A stretch of 64,000 nt of DNA from Streptomyces sp. HUAS YS2 (GTDB lineage: Bacteria > Actinomycetota > Actinomycetes > Streptomycetales > Streptomycetaceae): assembly GCF_033343995.1 (NCBI RefSeq), contig NZ_CP137573.1, forward strand, positions 5,799,001 through 5,863,000, written 5' to 3'. A program made the position numbers and the translations under genes. Below, in pieces: positions 16,845-24,866 of this stretch (within the stretch, counting starts at the first letter, position 1; each line of letters opens with the position of its first letter). A model generated the notes under the pieces. The model was given only the letters and a program-made list of their open reading frames with translations, was not told the origin of the DNA and made no database searches.

Positions 16845-17654
16845 GTGAAAAAGCTCTCCGCACGACGACGCCATCCGCTGGCGGCGGTCGTCGTCCTACT
16901 TCTCGCGCTGGCGGCCACTGGGGGGCTGTACGCCGCGTTCGCACCCGCGGACAAGGCGCAGGCCGAAGAAACCTCCCAGTCCCTCGCCATCGAGGAGGGC
17001 AAGAAGCTCTACTCCGTCGGCTGTGCCAGCTGCCACGGAACCGGCGGTCAGGGCACCACTGACGGCCCGTCCCTGGTCGGCGTCGGCTCCGCGGCCGTGG
17101 ACTTCCAGGTCAGCACCGGTCGCATGCCGGCGCAGCAGCCGGGCGCCCAGGTGCCCAAGAAGCCGAACATCTACTCGAACGCGGAGATCGACCAGCTGGC
17201 GGCGTACATCGCCTCGCTCGGCGCCGGTCCGATCGAGCCGACCGAGAAGCAGTACAGCCCCGAGGGCGCAGACATCGCCAAGGGTGGCGAGCTCTTCCGC
17301 TCCAACTGCGCCCAGTGCCACAACTTCACCGGTGAGGGCGGCGCGCTGACGCACGGCAAGTACGCCCCGAACCTCGAGGGCGTGAGCCCCAAGCACCTCT
17401 ACGAGGCCATGCAGACCGGCCCGCAGAACATGCCCTCCTTCCCCGACACGACCATGCCGGAGAAGGAGAAGAAGGACATCATCGCGTACGTCCAGGCCGT
17501 CAACAGCGATGAGGCCGACAACCCGGGCGGTTTCAAGCTCGGTGGTCTCGGTCCCGTCAGCGAGGGTCTGTTCGCGTGGGTCTTCGGGCTCGGCGCACTG
17601 ATCGCAGTTGCCGTCTGGGTTGCGGCCCACACCGCTAAGGCCAAGAAGTCATGA
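16845..17654 (+). CDS. qcrC: Diheme cytochrome c subunit of bc1 complex
   Basis: A 269-aa cytochrome cc that replaces soluble cytochrome c and passes electrons from the Rieske centre to CuA. It has an N-terminal membrane anchor (about 12-32), two heme c sites, C60-C63-H64 (CASCH) and C155-C158-H159 (CAQCH), and a C-terminal TM helix (about 240-262). The start is GTG. The end overlaps qcrA (ATGA). Confidence 0.97.
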   Translation: MKKLSARRRHPLAAVVVLLLALAATGGLYAAFAPADKAQAEETSQSLAIEEGKKLYSVGCASCHGTGGQGTTDGPSLVGVGSAAVDFQVSTGRMPAQQPGAQVPKKPNIYSNAEIDQLAAYIASLGAGPIEPTEKQYSPEGADIAKGGELFRSNCAQCHNFTGEGGALTHGKYAPNLEGVSPKHLYEAMQTGPQNMPSFPDTTMPEKEKKDIIAYVQAVNSDEADNPGGFKLGGLGPVSEGLFAWVFGLGALIAVAVWVAAHTAKAKKS

Positions 17655-18703
17655 GTAGCCAAGAGATTCCAGAAGAGAACCTGCCCGCTGAGCAGGACAC
17701 CGCGCACGGCGCGGTGAAGGTCCTCGACGACCCGTTCGCCGACCCGGGCCTTCCGCCCCACAAGCCGCGCGTCCAGGACATCGACGAGCGGGCCGCCAAG
17801 CGGTCCGAGCGTGTGGTCGCCTTCATGTTCGTGCTGTCGATGCTGGCCACCATCGGCTTCATCGCCTCGTACGTGATCTTCCCGGTCGACAAGATCGTGT
17901 ACATCTGGCCGTTCGGCCGGGTGAGCGCGCTCAACTTCGCGCTGGGCTGGACCCTCGGCCTCGCCCTCTTCTTCATCGGCGCGGGCGCGGTCCACTGGGC
18001 CCGCACCCTGATGTCCGACGTCGAGATCGCGGACGAGCGGCACCCGATGGCCGCCTCCCCGGAGGTCAAGGCCAAGGTCATGGCGGACTTCGCGGCCGGT
18101 GCCGACGAGTCCGGCTTCGGCCGCCGCAAGCTGATCCGCAACACGATGTTCGGCGCGCTCGCGATGGTGCCGCTCTCCGGCATCGTCCTGCTGCGTGACA
18201 TGGGCCCGCTGCCCGAGAAGAAGCTCCGGGTCACCCTGTGGGCCAACGGCAAGCAGCTCATCAACATGAACACCCACGAGCCGCTGCGTCCCGAGGACGT
18301 CGCGGTCGGGTCGCTGACCTTCGCGATGCCCGAGGGCCTCTCGGAGCACGACCACGACTTCCAGACCGAGATCGCCAAGGCCGCCCTGATGATCGTCCGG
18401 ATCCAGCCGGAGGACATCAAGGACAAGCGCGAGCTCGAGTGGTCGCACGAGGGCATCGTCGCCTTCTCGAAGATCTGCACCCACGTGGGCTGCCCGATCT
18501 CGCTGTACGAGCAGCAGACGCACCACGTGCTCTGCCCGTGCCACCAGTCCACCTTCGACCTGTCCGACGGCGCCCGGGTCATCTTCGGCCCGGCCGGCCA
18601 CGCGCTGCCGCAGCTGCGGATCGGCGTCAACGCCAAGGGCAACCTCGAGGCGCTCGGCGACTTCGACGAGCCCGTCGGTCCTGCATTCTGGGAGCGCGGA
18701 TGA
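17651..18703 (+). CDS. qcrA: Rieske iron-sulfur subunit of bc1 complex
   Basis: A 350-aa actinobacterial Rieske protein with three TM helices (about 57-75, 95-117, 162-180) rather than one. The 2Fe-2S site is clear: C276-T-H278 with C281, and C295-P-C297-H298; C281 and C297 form the structural disulfide and C276, H278, C295 and H298 bind the cluster. The N-terminal 50 residues are acidic and Pro-rich. It overlaps both qcrC and qcrB by 4 bp. Confidence 0.97.
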   Translation: MSSQEIPEENLPAEQDTAHGAVKVLDDPFADPGLPPHKPRVQDIDERAAKRSERVVAFMFVLSMLATIGFIASYVIFPVDKIVYIWPFGRVSALNFALGWTLGLALFFIGAGAVHWARTLMSDVEIADERHPMAASPEVKAKVMADFAAGADESGFGRRKLIRNTMFGALAMVPLSGIVLLRDMGPLPEKKLRVTLWANGKQLINMNTHEPLRPEDVAVGSLTFAMPEGLSEHDHDFQTEIAKAALMIVRIQPEDIKDKRELEWSHEGIVAFSKICTHVGCPISLYEQQTHHVLCPCHQSTFDLSDGARVIFGPAGHALPQLRIGVNAKGNLEALGDFDEPVGPAFWERG

Positions 18704-20325
18704 GCACTGTGACGGATACGCAGAAGAAGGCCCCCGCCGGTGAGCGGGTGGCCGACTGGGCCGACGGACGCCTGGGGATCTACACGCTGGCCAAGGCCAA
18801 CATGCGGAAGATCTTCCCGGACCACTGGTCCTTCATGCTGGGCGAGGTCTGCCTCTACAGCTTCCTCATCATCATCCTGACGGGCGTCTATCTGACGATG
18901 TTCTTCCACCCGTCGATGAACGAGGTGGAGTACCACGGCAGCTACATCCCGCTCCAGGGTCAGCTGATGTCCGAGGCGTTCAACTCGACCATGCACATCT
19001 CCTTCGATGTGCGCGGTGGTCTGCTCATCCGGCAGATCCACCACTGGGCGGCGCTGATCTTCCTCGCCGGCATGTTCGTGCACATGATGCGCGTGTTCTT
19101 CACCGGCGCGTTCCGCAAGCCGCGTGAGATCAACTGGCTGTTCGGCTTCCTGCTGTTCTTCCTGGGCATGTTCACCGGCTTCACCGGTTACTCGCTCCCG
19201 GACGACCTGCTCTCCGGCACCGGTGTCCGCTTCATGCAGGGCGCGATCCTGTCGGTGCCGATCGTCGGTACCTACCTGTCGATGTTCCTGTTCGGCGGCG
19301 AGTTCCCCGGCGGCGACTTCGTGGCCCGGTTCTACTCGGCCCACGTCCTGCTGCTGCCGGGCATCATGCTCGGCCTGGTGGTCGCCCACCTCATCCTGGT
19401 GTTCGTGCACAAGCACACGCACTTCGAGGGCCCGGGCCGCACCAACAAGAACGTCGTCGGCATGCCGCTGCTGCCGGTCTACATGGCGAAGGCCGGAGGC
19501 TTCTTCTTCCTGGTCTTCGGTGTCATCGCGATCATCTCGGCCATCGCCTCGATCAACCCGATCTGGGCCATCGGCCCGTACCGCCCGGACCAGGTGTCCA
19601 CCGGCGCCCAGCCCGACTGGTACATGGGCTTCGCCGAGGGTCTGATCCGTGTCATGCCGGGCTGGGAGATCAACTTCTGGGGCCACACGCTGGTCCTGGG
19701 CGTGATGATCCCGCTGGCGATCTTCCCGGCGGTCCTGGCTGCGATCGCGGTCTACCCGTTCATCGAGTCCTGGATCACCGGCGACAAGCGCGAGCACCAC
19801 ATCGCGCAGCGCCCGCGCAACGCTCCGACGCGCACCGCCTTCGGTGTCGCGTGGATCACCGCGTACATGATCATGCTGGTCGGTGGTGGCAACGACATCT
19901 GGGCCACCCACTTCAACCTGTCGATCAACTCGATCACCTGGTTCGTGCGGATCTTCTTCTTCGTCGGCCCGGTCATCGCGTTCGTCGTGACCAAGCGGAT
20001 CTGCATGGGTCTCCAGCGCCGCGACCACGACAAGGTGCTGCACGGCCGCGAGTCGGGCATCATCAAGCGCCTGCCGCACGGTGAGTTCGTCGAGGTCCAC
20101 ACGCCGCTCAGCCAGGGCGAGCTGCACCGTCTCACCGCGCACGAGCAGTACGAGCCGGCCGAGCTGCCGGCGGCGGTCGACGAGAACGGTGTCGAGCGGA
20201 AGATCGGTCGCATGGAGAAGCTGCGGGTCAAGCTCAACCGCGGTTACTACGGCGAGGAGAGCCAGATCGCCAAGCCCACCGCCGAGGAGTACAAGGAGAT
20301 CCAGAGCGGCCACGGCCACCACTGA
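18700..20325 (+). CDS. qcrB: Cytochrome b subunit of bc1 complex
   Basis: A 541-aa diheme cytochrome b that oxidises menaquinol. I used the ATG at 18700, which overlaps the qcrA stop; an upstream in-frame extension runs through qcrA and is not credible. Landmarks are the heme-ligand helix regions (IHHWAALIFLAGMFVHMMRV and AHVLLLPGIMLGLVVAHL), the Qo-site region around PDDLLSGTG and the C-terminal extension typical of actinobacteria. QcrB is the known target of telacebec-class inhibitors in mycobacteria. It closes the ctaE-qcrCAB operon. Confidence 0.97.
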   Translation: MSTVTDTQKKAPAGERVADWADGRLGIYTLAKANMRKIFPDHWSFMLGEVCLYSFLIIILTGVYLTMFFHPSMNEVEYHGSYIPLQGQLMSEAFNSTMHISFDVRGGLLIRQIHHWAALIFLAGMFVHMMRVFFTGAFRKPREINWLFGFLLFFLGMFTGFTGYSLPDDLLSGTGVRFMQGAILSVPIVGTYLSMFLFGGEFPGGDFVARFYSAHVLLLPGIMLGLVVAHLILVFVHKHTHFEGPGRTNKNVVGMPLLPVYMAKAGGFFFLVFGVIAIISAIASINPIWAIGPYRPDQVSTGAQPDWYMGFAEGLIRVMPGWEINFWGHTLVLGVMIPLAIFPAVLAAIAVYPFIESWITGDKREHHIAQRPRNAPTRTAFGVAWITAYMIMLVGGGNDIWATHFNLSINSITWFVRIFFFVGPVIAFVVTKRICMGLQRRDHDKVLHGRESGIIKRLPHGEFVEVHTPLSQGELHRLTAHEQYEPAELPAAVDENGVERKIGRMEKLRVKLNRGYYGEESQIAKPTAEEYKEIQSGHGHH

Positions 20326-20346
20326 TCCCCTGACCTGAAGGTCGCC

Positions 20347-20390
20347 ACGGCAAGAGCCCCGTCCATTCGATGGACGGGGCTCTTTGCCGT
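20347..20390 (+). terminator. Terminator of the ctaE-qcrCAB operon
   Basis: ACGGCAAGAGCCCCGTCCA pairs with 20371-20390 (TGGACGGGGCTCTTTGCCGT) with one bulged base and a short loop, 21 bp after the qcrB stop. Confidence 0.9.
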
Positions 20391-20441
20391 CCCCGGAGAT
20401 CGATAGGGTGGTAACCACTTTCCGTACGACGAGGAGCGACC

Positions 20442-21506
20442 ATGAGCGCTGTGACCCCCGCTGGAGGCACTACCACGGCGGGCCGCTCCTGGCCCGTCGT
20501 CCTGAACACCCTGCTGGCCGGTGAGGACCTGAGCACCGAGGCCACGGCGTGGGCGATGGACCGCATCATGAGCGGCGAGGCCACCGACGCCCAGATCGCC
20601 GGCTTCGCGGTGGCGCTGCGGGCCAAGGGGGAGACGGTCCAGGAGCTGACCGGTCTGGTCGAGGCGATGTACGCGCACGCCAACCTGATCGACGTCTCCG
20701 GCCCCTCCGTGGACATCGTCGGCACCGGCGGCGACGGCGCGAAGACGGTCAACATCTCCACCATGTCGGCGATCGTGGTGGCCGGCACCGGGGCCAAGGT
20801 CGTCAAGCACGGCAACCGGGCCGCGTCCTCCGCCTCCGGGTCCTCGGACGTCCTGGAGAAGCTCGGCGTCAACCTGGAGCTCACCCCGAAGCGGGTCGTC
20901 GAGGTCGCCGAGGAGGCAGGCGTGACCTTCTGCTTCGCGGTGAAGTTCCACCCGGCGCTGCGCCACGTCGCCGCGGCCCGCGGCCAGCTCGGCGTGCGCA
21001 CCGTCTTCAACTTCCTCGGCCCGCTCACCAACCCGGCCCGGGTGAAGGCACAGGCGACCGGTGTGGCCGACCCTCGGATGGCCCCGATCATGGCCGGCGT
21101 ACTGGCCGAGCGGGGCTCCTCCGCCCTGGTCTTCCGCGGCGACGACGGCCTGGACGAGCTGACCACCACCGCCACCTCCAAGGTGTGGGTGGTCCGCGAC
21201 GGCGCGGTGCGCGAGGAGTCCTTCGACCCGCGGGACGTCGGCATCGAGCTGGTCCCCGTGGAGGCGCTGCGCGGCGCCGACGCCTCGTACAACGCGGACG
21301 TGGCCCGGCGCCTGCTGGCCGGCGAGACCGGTCCGGTACGGGACGCCGTCCTGCTCAATTCGGCGGCGGCACTGACCGCCCTGAACCCCGGCAGCGGCAC
21401 CCTGGCGGAGCAGCTGCGGGCCGGAATGGAGCAGGCCGCCGAGTCGATCGACTCGGGGTCCGCGCGCCGGGCGCTGGAGCGCTGGGTGGCCGTGAGCAAC
21501 GCGTAG
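20442..21506 (+). CDS. trpD: Anthranilate phosphoribosyltransferase
   Basis: A 354-aa enzyme joining anthranilate to PRPP, the second step of tryptophan synthesis. PRPP-binding motifs are GTGGDGAKTVNIST and KHGNRAASSASGSSD; an anthranilate-site stretch, HPALRHVAAARGQLG, follows. It is alone here, away from trpEG (48.5 kb) but in the same window; M. tuberculosis also has trpD next to ctaE. A promoter-sized gap separates it from the qcr terminator. Confidence 0.96.
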   Translation: MSAVTPAGGTTTAGRSWPVVLNTLLAGEDLSTEATAWAMDRIMSGEATDAQIAGFAVALRAKGETVQELTGLVEAMYAHANLIDVSGPSVDIVGTGGDGAKTVNISTMSAIVVAGTGAKVVKHGNRAASSASGSSDVLEKLGVNLELTPKRVVEVAEEAGVTFCFAVKFHPALRHVAAARGQLGVRTVFNFLGPLTNPARVKAQATGVADPRMAPIMAGVLAERGSSALVFRGDDGLDELTTTATSKVWVVRDGAVREESFDPRDVGIELVPVEALRGADASYNADVARRLLAGETGPVRDAVLLNSAAALTALNPGSGTLAEQLRAGMEQAAESIDSGSARRALERWVAVSNA

Positions 21507-21522
21507 CGATTGGGCGTGCGGC

Positions 21523-21552
21523 AGAGGGGTCCGGGGTCGTCCGGGCCCCTCT
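21523..21552 (+). terminator. Terminator after trpD
   Basis: AGAGGGGTCCGG pairs with CCGGGCCCCTCT (one wobble), followed by TTTCG. Confidence 0.75.
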
Positions 21553-21616
21553 TTCGCGTCCCGGATCCCGGACACGGGTTGCGTCGGGGCGATCACGTGG
21601 CATAACTTCTTGGCCA

Positions 21617-21733
21617 GGTCATGAGTGACAGCTACGAAGCCCCGGCTCGCTGTCCGGCAACCCTCCGTCCGTGGCGGGGTGCCCCGGGTGAAGACCAGGC
21701 CGTGGACAGCAAGGTCCACGGCAAGCGCGGACC
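21617..21733 (+). ncRNA. SAM-IV riboswitch
   Basis: The sequence matches the actinobacterial SAM-IV class of S-adenosylmethionine aptamer: GGTCATGAGTGACAGC, then CCCCGGCTCGCTGTC with the CGGCAACCCTCC core, GTGGCGGGGTGCCCCGGGTG, the closing GAAGACCAGG and a downstream hairpin with GCAAGCGCGG that forms the class-specific extra stem and pseudoknot. Downstream, GGACCCC (21729-21735) can pair with GGGGTCC (21746-21752), and CCTGGTC (21752-21758) can pair with the GACCAGG at the aptamer's 3' end, giving a plausible expression switch. It precedes the class V aminotransferase gene. Exact limits are approximate. Confidence 0.93.
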
Positions 21734-21775
21734 CCTGCGACACCCTGGGGTCCTGGTCCTCAAGGGAGCAGTCTC

Positions 21776-21796
21776 GTGAGCAAGCGAATGCGTTAG
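21776..21796 (+). CDS. Six-codon leader ORF in the SAM-IV leader
   Basis: GTG AGC AAG CGA ATG CGT TAG encodes MSKRMR. It has a good ribosome site, AAGGGAG, 7 nt upstream, directly after the possible switch hairpin, and lies 142 nt before the aminotransferase start. Two Arg codons and a Met codon fall in six positions. It could be a regulatory mini-ORF through which the riboswitch acts, or a decoy start. Coding status is inferred only from the ribosome site and location. Confidence 0.5.
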   Translation: MSKRMR

Positions 21797-21938
21797 GGCC
21801 TCCGGCCCCCTCCTCCCCACCTCCGTGCGGCCCCTTTCTCGCCGTGCGTCGAGGCAACACCCGTGTCCGGCACGTCACTTCGTGCTGCCCTGCGGGCCCC
21901 TTCACGCCTTTCGCCTTGTCCTGCCGGGAGATACCGCC

Positions 21939-23372
21939 ATGTCCGCACGCCCGCACGCCGCCGTCGCCACCGCCGCCACCTCCGCCGTCGCCGAGCCGGC
22001 CGCCGACCCCTGCTGTGCCGCCCCGCTGCCCGTCCTCGGCCGCGACGTCACCGTCCCGCTCGTGATCGGCGGCGAGGTCACGTACGCCGCGCTCGACTAC
22101 GCGGCCAGCGCGCCGGCCCTGCAGCGGGTGTGGGACGACGTCGCCGCGTACGCGCCGTACTACGGCAGCGTGCACCGCGGCGCCGGGTACCTCTCGCAGC
22201 TCTCCACCGACCTGTTCGAGAACAGCCGGGTCACCGTCGCCGAGTTCCTCGACTGCCGCGAGGACGACCAGGTCGTCTTCACCCGCTCGACCACCGACTC
22301 GCTCAACCTGCTCGCCGCCGTCCTGCCCGCCGACTGCCAGGTGTTCGTCTTCGAGACCGAGCACCACGCCTCGTTGCTGCCCTGGAAGGACGCCCGGGTC
22401 ACCTACCTCAATGCGCCGCGCACCCCGCAGCAGGCGGTCGACACCCTGGAGCGCGCGCTCGCCGGCCGTGAGCCCAACGGCCCGGCCCTCGTCTGCGTGA
22501 CCGGCGCCTCCAACGTCACCGGCGAGCTGTGGCCGGTACGGGAGCTGGCCGCGGCCGCCCACGCGCACGGCGCCCGGATCGTCCTGGACGCCGCCCAGCT
22601 CGCCCCCCACCACCCCGTCTCCGTACGGGAGTTGGACGTCGACTGGGTCGCGTTCTCCGGGCACAAGCTGTACGCGCCGTTCGGCTCCGGCGTGCTGGCC
22701 GGCCGCGCCGACTGGCTGCAGGACGCGGCCCCGTACCTCGCCGGCGGCGGCGCGTCGCGCAAGGTGGCCCGCCGGACCGACGGCGGCGTGGACGTCGAGT
22801 GGCACACCACCGCCGCGCGCCACGAGGCCGGTTCGCCGAACGTCATCGGCGTCTACTCCATCGCCTCCGCCTGCAAGGCGCTCACCGAGGCCGGGTTCGA
22901 CACGCTGGTCGCCCGCGAGCAGCACCTGATCGACACCGTCCGGGCCGGCCTGGCCGAGGTGCCCGAGGTGAAGGTGCTCTCCCTGTTCGGCGACGACGCG
23001 CCGCGCGTCGGCGTCATCTCGTTCGTCGTCGAGGGCTGGAACAGCTCGCACTTCGCCGCCGCGCTCTCCGCCGAGTACGGCATCGGCGTCCGCGACGGCC
23101 TGTTCTGCGCCCACCCGCTGGTCCGCACCCTGCTGGGCAGCGACCCGCAGCAGATCGGCGAGTGCGGCGCGCCGGAGGCGGAGCCGGGGGTGGGGGTCCC
23201 CCCGGCCGAAGGCTGGGGGAGGTCGCTCAACGCCATCCGGGTGAGCTTCGGCGCCGGTACGCCGGACGAGCACGTGGAGCGGTTCGTGCGGGCCGTGAAG
23301 GAGCTGGTCCGCGACGGCGCGCAGTGGAACTACCGCACCGAGGACGGCCGTTGCGTCCCGGACCGCGGCTGA
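21939..23372 (+). CDS. Class V aminotransferase / cysteine desulfurase-like enzyme
   Basis: A 477-aa PLP enzyme of the NifS/CsdA fold. I used the ATG at 21939, with CGGGAG upstream. Signatures are YYGSVHRGAGYLSQLST, FETEHHASLLPW, the cofactor Asp in ARIVLDAAQLAPHH and the Schiff-base Lys in VAFSGHKLYAPFG. An N-terminal tail of about 45 residues is Ala-rich with a CC pair. SAM-dependent control suggests a role in sulfur amino acid or SAM-linked metabolism; the precise substrate is unknown. Near residues 414-428 an extra segment, PGVGVPPAEGWGRS, is encoded by a REP-like palindrome, in frame. Confidence 0.87.
   Translation: MSARPHAAVATAATSAVAEPAADPCCAAPLPVLGRDVTVPLVIGGEVTYAALDYAASAPALQRVWDDVAAYAPYYGSVHRGAGYLSQLSTDLFENSRVTVAEFLDCREDDQVVFTRSTTDSLNLLAAVLPADCQVFVFETEHHASLLPWKDARVTYLNAPRTPQQAVDTLERALAGREPNGPALVCVTGASNVTGELWPVRELAAAAHAHGARIVLDAAQLAPHHPVSVRELDVDWVAFSGHKLYAPFGSGVLAGRADWLQDAAPYLAGGGASRKVARRTDGGVDVEWHTTAARHEAGSPNVIGVYSIASACKALTEAGFDTLVAREQHLIDTVRAGLAEVPEVKVLSLFGDDAPRVGVISFVVEGWNSSHFAAALSAEYGIGVRDGLFCAHPLVRTLLGSDPQQIGECGAPEAEPGVGVPPAEGWGRSLNAIRVSFGAGTPDEHVERFVRAVKELVRDGAQWNYRTEDGRCVPDRG
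23182..23222. repeat. REP-like palindromic element inside the aminotransferase gene
   Basis: A G/C palindromic unit with a GGGGGTCCCCC core and a GGCCGAAGGCT hairpin flanked by GGGGGAGG. It resembles the short interspersed palindrome common in Streptomyces genomes. A related copy lies at 57036-57070. Here it is translated in frame as an insertion in the C-terminal domain. Confidence 0.6.
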
Positions 23373-23388
23373 GCACCCACTCGTACGA

Positions 23389-23422
23389 GTGAAGGGGTCC
23401 CCCGGACGGGAGACCCCTTCAC
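23389..23422. terminator. Bidirectional terminator
   Basis: GTGAAGGGGTC (23389-23399) pairs with GACCCCTTCAC (23412-23422) between convergent genes. Confidence 0.8.
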
Positions 23423-23442
23423 CGTGCCGTCATGAGGGCCCG

Positions 23443-23724
23443 CTACGACTCCAGGCCGATGGCGAAGGCCGCCTCCAGGTCGTGCTGCGAGTACGTGCGG
23501 AACGCGACGTGGGTGTCCGTGCCCTCGACACCGGGGATCTTGCTGATGCGGCCGGGGATCACGTCCGCCAGGTCGTCGTGGCGGGAGACCCGGACCATGG
23601 CGATCAGGTCGTACGTGCCGGTCACCGAGAAGACCTCGCTGACGTTCTCGAGCGCCGCGATCGACTCGGCGATCTCGGGAATGCGGTCCACGCTGGTCTT
23701 GATGAGCACGATCGCGGTGATCAT
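23443..23724 (-). CDS. Stand-alone RAM-domain protein (Lrp/AsnC effector domain)
   Basis: A 93-aa protein consisting only of the ligand-binding RAM domain of Lrp/AsnC regulators (VTGTYDLIAMVRV core), with no helix-turn-helix. Such single-domain proteins form dimers or octamers and bind amino acids in archaea and actinobacteria. Its start overlaps the rhomboid stop (ATGA), so the two are translationally coupled. It may act as an amino-acid sensor that modifies another regulator; partner unknown. Confidence 0.9.
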   Translation of the reverse strand: MITAIVLIKTSVDRIPEIAESIAALENVSEVFSVTGTYDLIAMVRVSRHDDLADVIPGRISKIPGVEGTDTHVAFRTYSQHDLEAAFAIGLES

Positions 23725-24497
23725 GGCTGGCGTTCTCCCTCGGTCGCCGCGGCTGGAGCCTTCACCTTAGCGCCACCGCGGAAGCGTCCCCAGGCGTAGA
23801 GGAAGCCGGCCGCGAACCCCACCACGTGCGCCAGGTACGCCACGCCGGGTCCCGGCCCCGCGGAGCGGGCCGCGAGCCACTGCAGCACGAACCAGAAGAC
23901 CAGCACCATCCAGGCGGGGAAGCGCAGCGGCAGGAACAGCAGGAAGGGGAACAGGCTGGTCACCCGGGCGCGGGGGAAGAGGAACAGGAACGCCCCCAGC
24001 ACCGCGGAGATCGCTCCCGAGGCCCCGACCAGCGTCTGCTCGCTGTTGGCGTGCGCGGCCGCGTACGCCAACAGGGCGAGGTATCCGCAGCCCAGATAGA
24101 AGAGGAGGAACTCCACCGCGCCCATCCGCTCCTCCGCCATCGCGCCGAAGACGGAGAGGAAGAGCATGTTCCCCAGCAGGTGCAGCCAGCTGCCGTGTAC
24201 GAACAGTGCGGTCAGCGGGGTGAGCAGGGCGTGCGGCTCGCTGCTCATCAGCTCGGCGGGGACCACCCCCCAGCGGCGGAACCAGTCGCTCTGCGCGGCG
24301 AGGAGCTGGTCGCCCGTGCCGTACACCGGGTTCAACCCGGACACCGGACCGATCAGGAAGACCAGGCAGCAGGCCGCGATGAGGCCGTACGTCACCGTCG
24401 GTCCGTGCCTCACGTTGCGCGCCGTTCCCCGCCAGTCGATCACTCCCAGATCATGTCGTACCGGGACCGAGCGGGACAGAGTGCCTCGCCGCGACAT
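23721..24497 (-). CDS. Rhomboid-family intramembrane serine protease
   Basis: A 258-aa six-helix membrane protein. The catalytic Ser is in GASGAISAVLGAF and the catalytic His in VAYLAHVVGFAAGF; the oxyanion-region helix WLHLLGNMLFLSVFG is also typical. Both residues are present, so it should be active. The start is uncertain: the ATG at 24497 is used, but a GTG at 24443 (before IDWRGTARN) would remove 18 residues; neither has a well-spaced ribosome site. Coupled to the RAM-domain gene, divergent from the zinc-ribbon gene. Confidence 0.9.
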   Translation of the reverse strand: MSRRGTLSRSVPVRHDLGVIDWRGTARNVRHGPTVTYGLIAACCLVFLIGPVSGLNPVYGTGDQLLAAQSDWFRRWGVVPAELMSSEPHALLTPLTALFVHGSWLHLLGNMLFLSVFGAMAEERMGAVEFLLFYLGCGYLALLAYAAAHANSEQTLVGASGAISAVLGAFLFLFPRARVTSLFPFLLFLPLRFPAWMVLVFWFVLQWLAARSAGPGPGVAYLAHVVGFAAGFLYAWGRFRGGAKVKAPAAATEGERQP

Positions 24498-24590
24498 GGG
24501 ATACCCGGGAGGCCGTAGGGTTGCGGGCAGTACCTCCGCAGTTCGACGGCGCACCGCGGGCCCCCTGGACAGGAAAAGAAGGACGGCACG

Positions 24591-24833
24591 ATGACGACGG
24601 TTCCCCAGCCGACCGCCGAGACCCGCTGGCGCTGCACGCTCTGCGGAAACCTGACCCGCTTCGACGTGACACGGTCCTCGAAGGTCGTCGAGTACGTCCA
24701 TCTGGACCTGGCCGGCGAGCCCACCGTGGAGGAGCGCGAGGTGGTCAGTGAGACCATCGAGTCGGTCCGCTGCCGCTGGTGCAACGCGGTGGACCAGATC
24801 GAACTGGTGGACAGGCCGGGTACGGCTTCCTGA
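24591..24833 (+). CDS. Small zinc-ribbon protein
   Basis: An 80-aa protein with paired CxxC motifs, WRCTLCGN near residues 14-21 and RCRWCNA near 60-66, as in zinc ribbons. AAGAAGG precedes the ATG. It has no other domain. It sits 33 bp before the NYN-domain gene, so probably in one operon with it, which suggests an RNA-related role (inference). Similar short ribbons are common and hard to assign. Confidence 0.85.
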   Translation: MTTVPQPTAETRWRCTLCGNLTRFDVTRSSKVVEYVHLDLAGEPTVEEREVVSETIESVRCRWCNAVDQIELVDRPGTAS

Positions 24834-24866
24834 CGCACGGCGCGGACGACAACGAGGTGACGGAAC

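Noticed and set aside
17635..20418. Very long minus-strand open frame over qcrA/qcrB
   Set aside because: High-GC shadow of the plus-strand genes; composition is Arg/His/Asp-rich without domains, and the qcr genes on the other strand are unambiguous.
20247..23273. 1000-codon minus-strand open frame over trpD and the aminotransferase
   Set aside because: Same GC shadow effect; real genes and the SAM-IV riboswitch lie on the plus strand.
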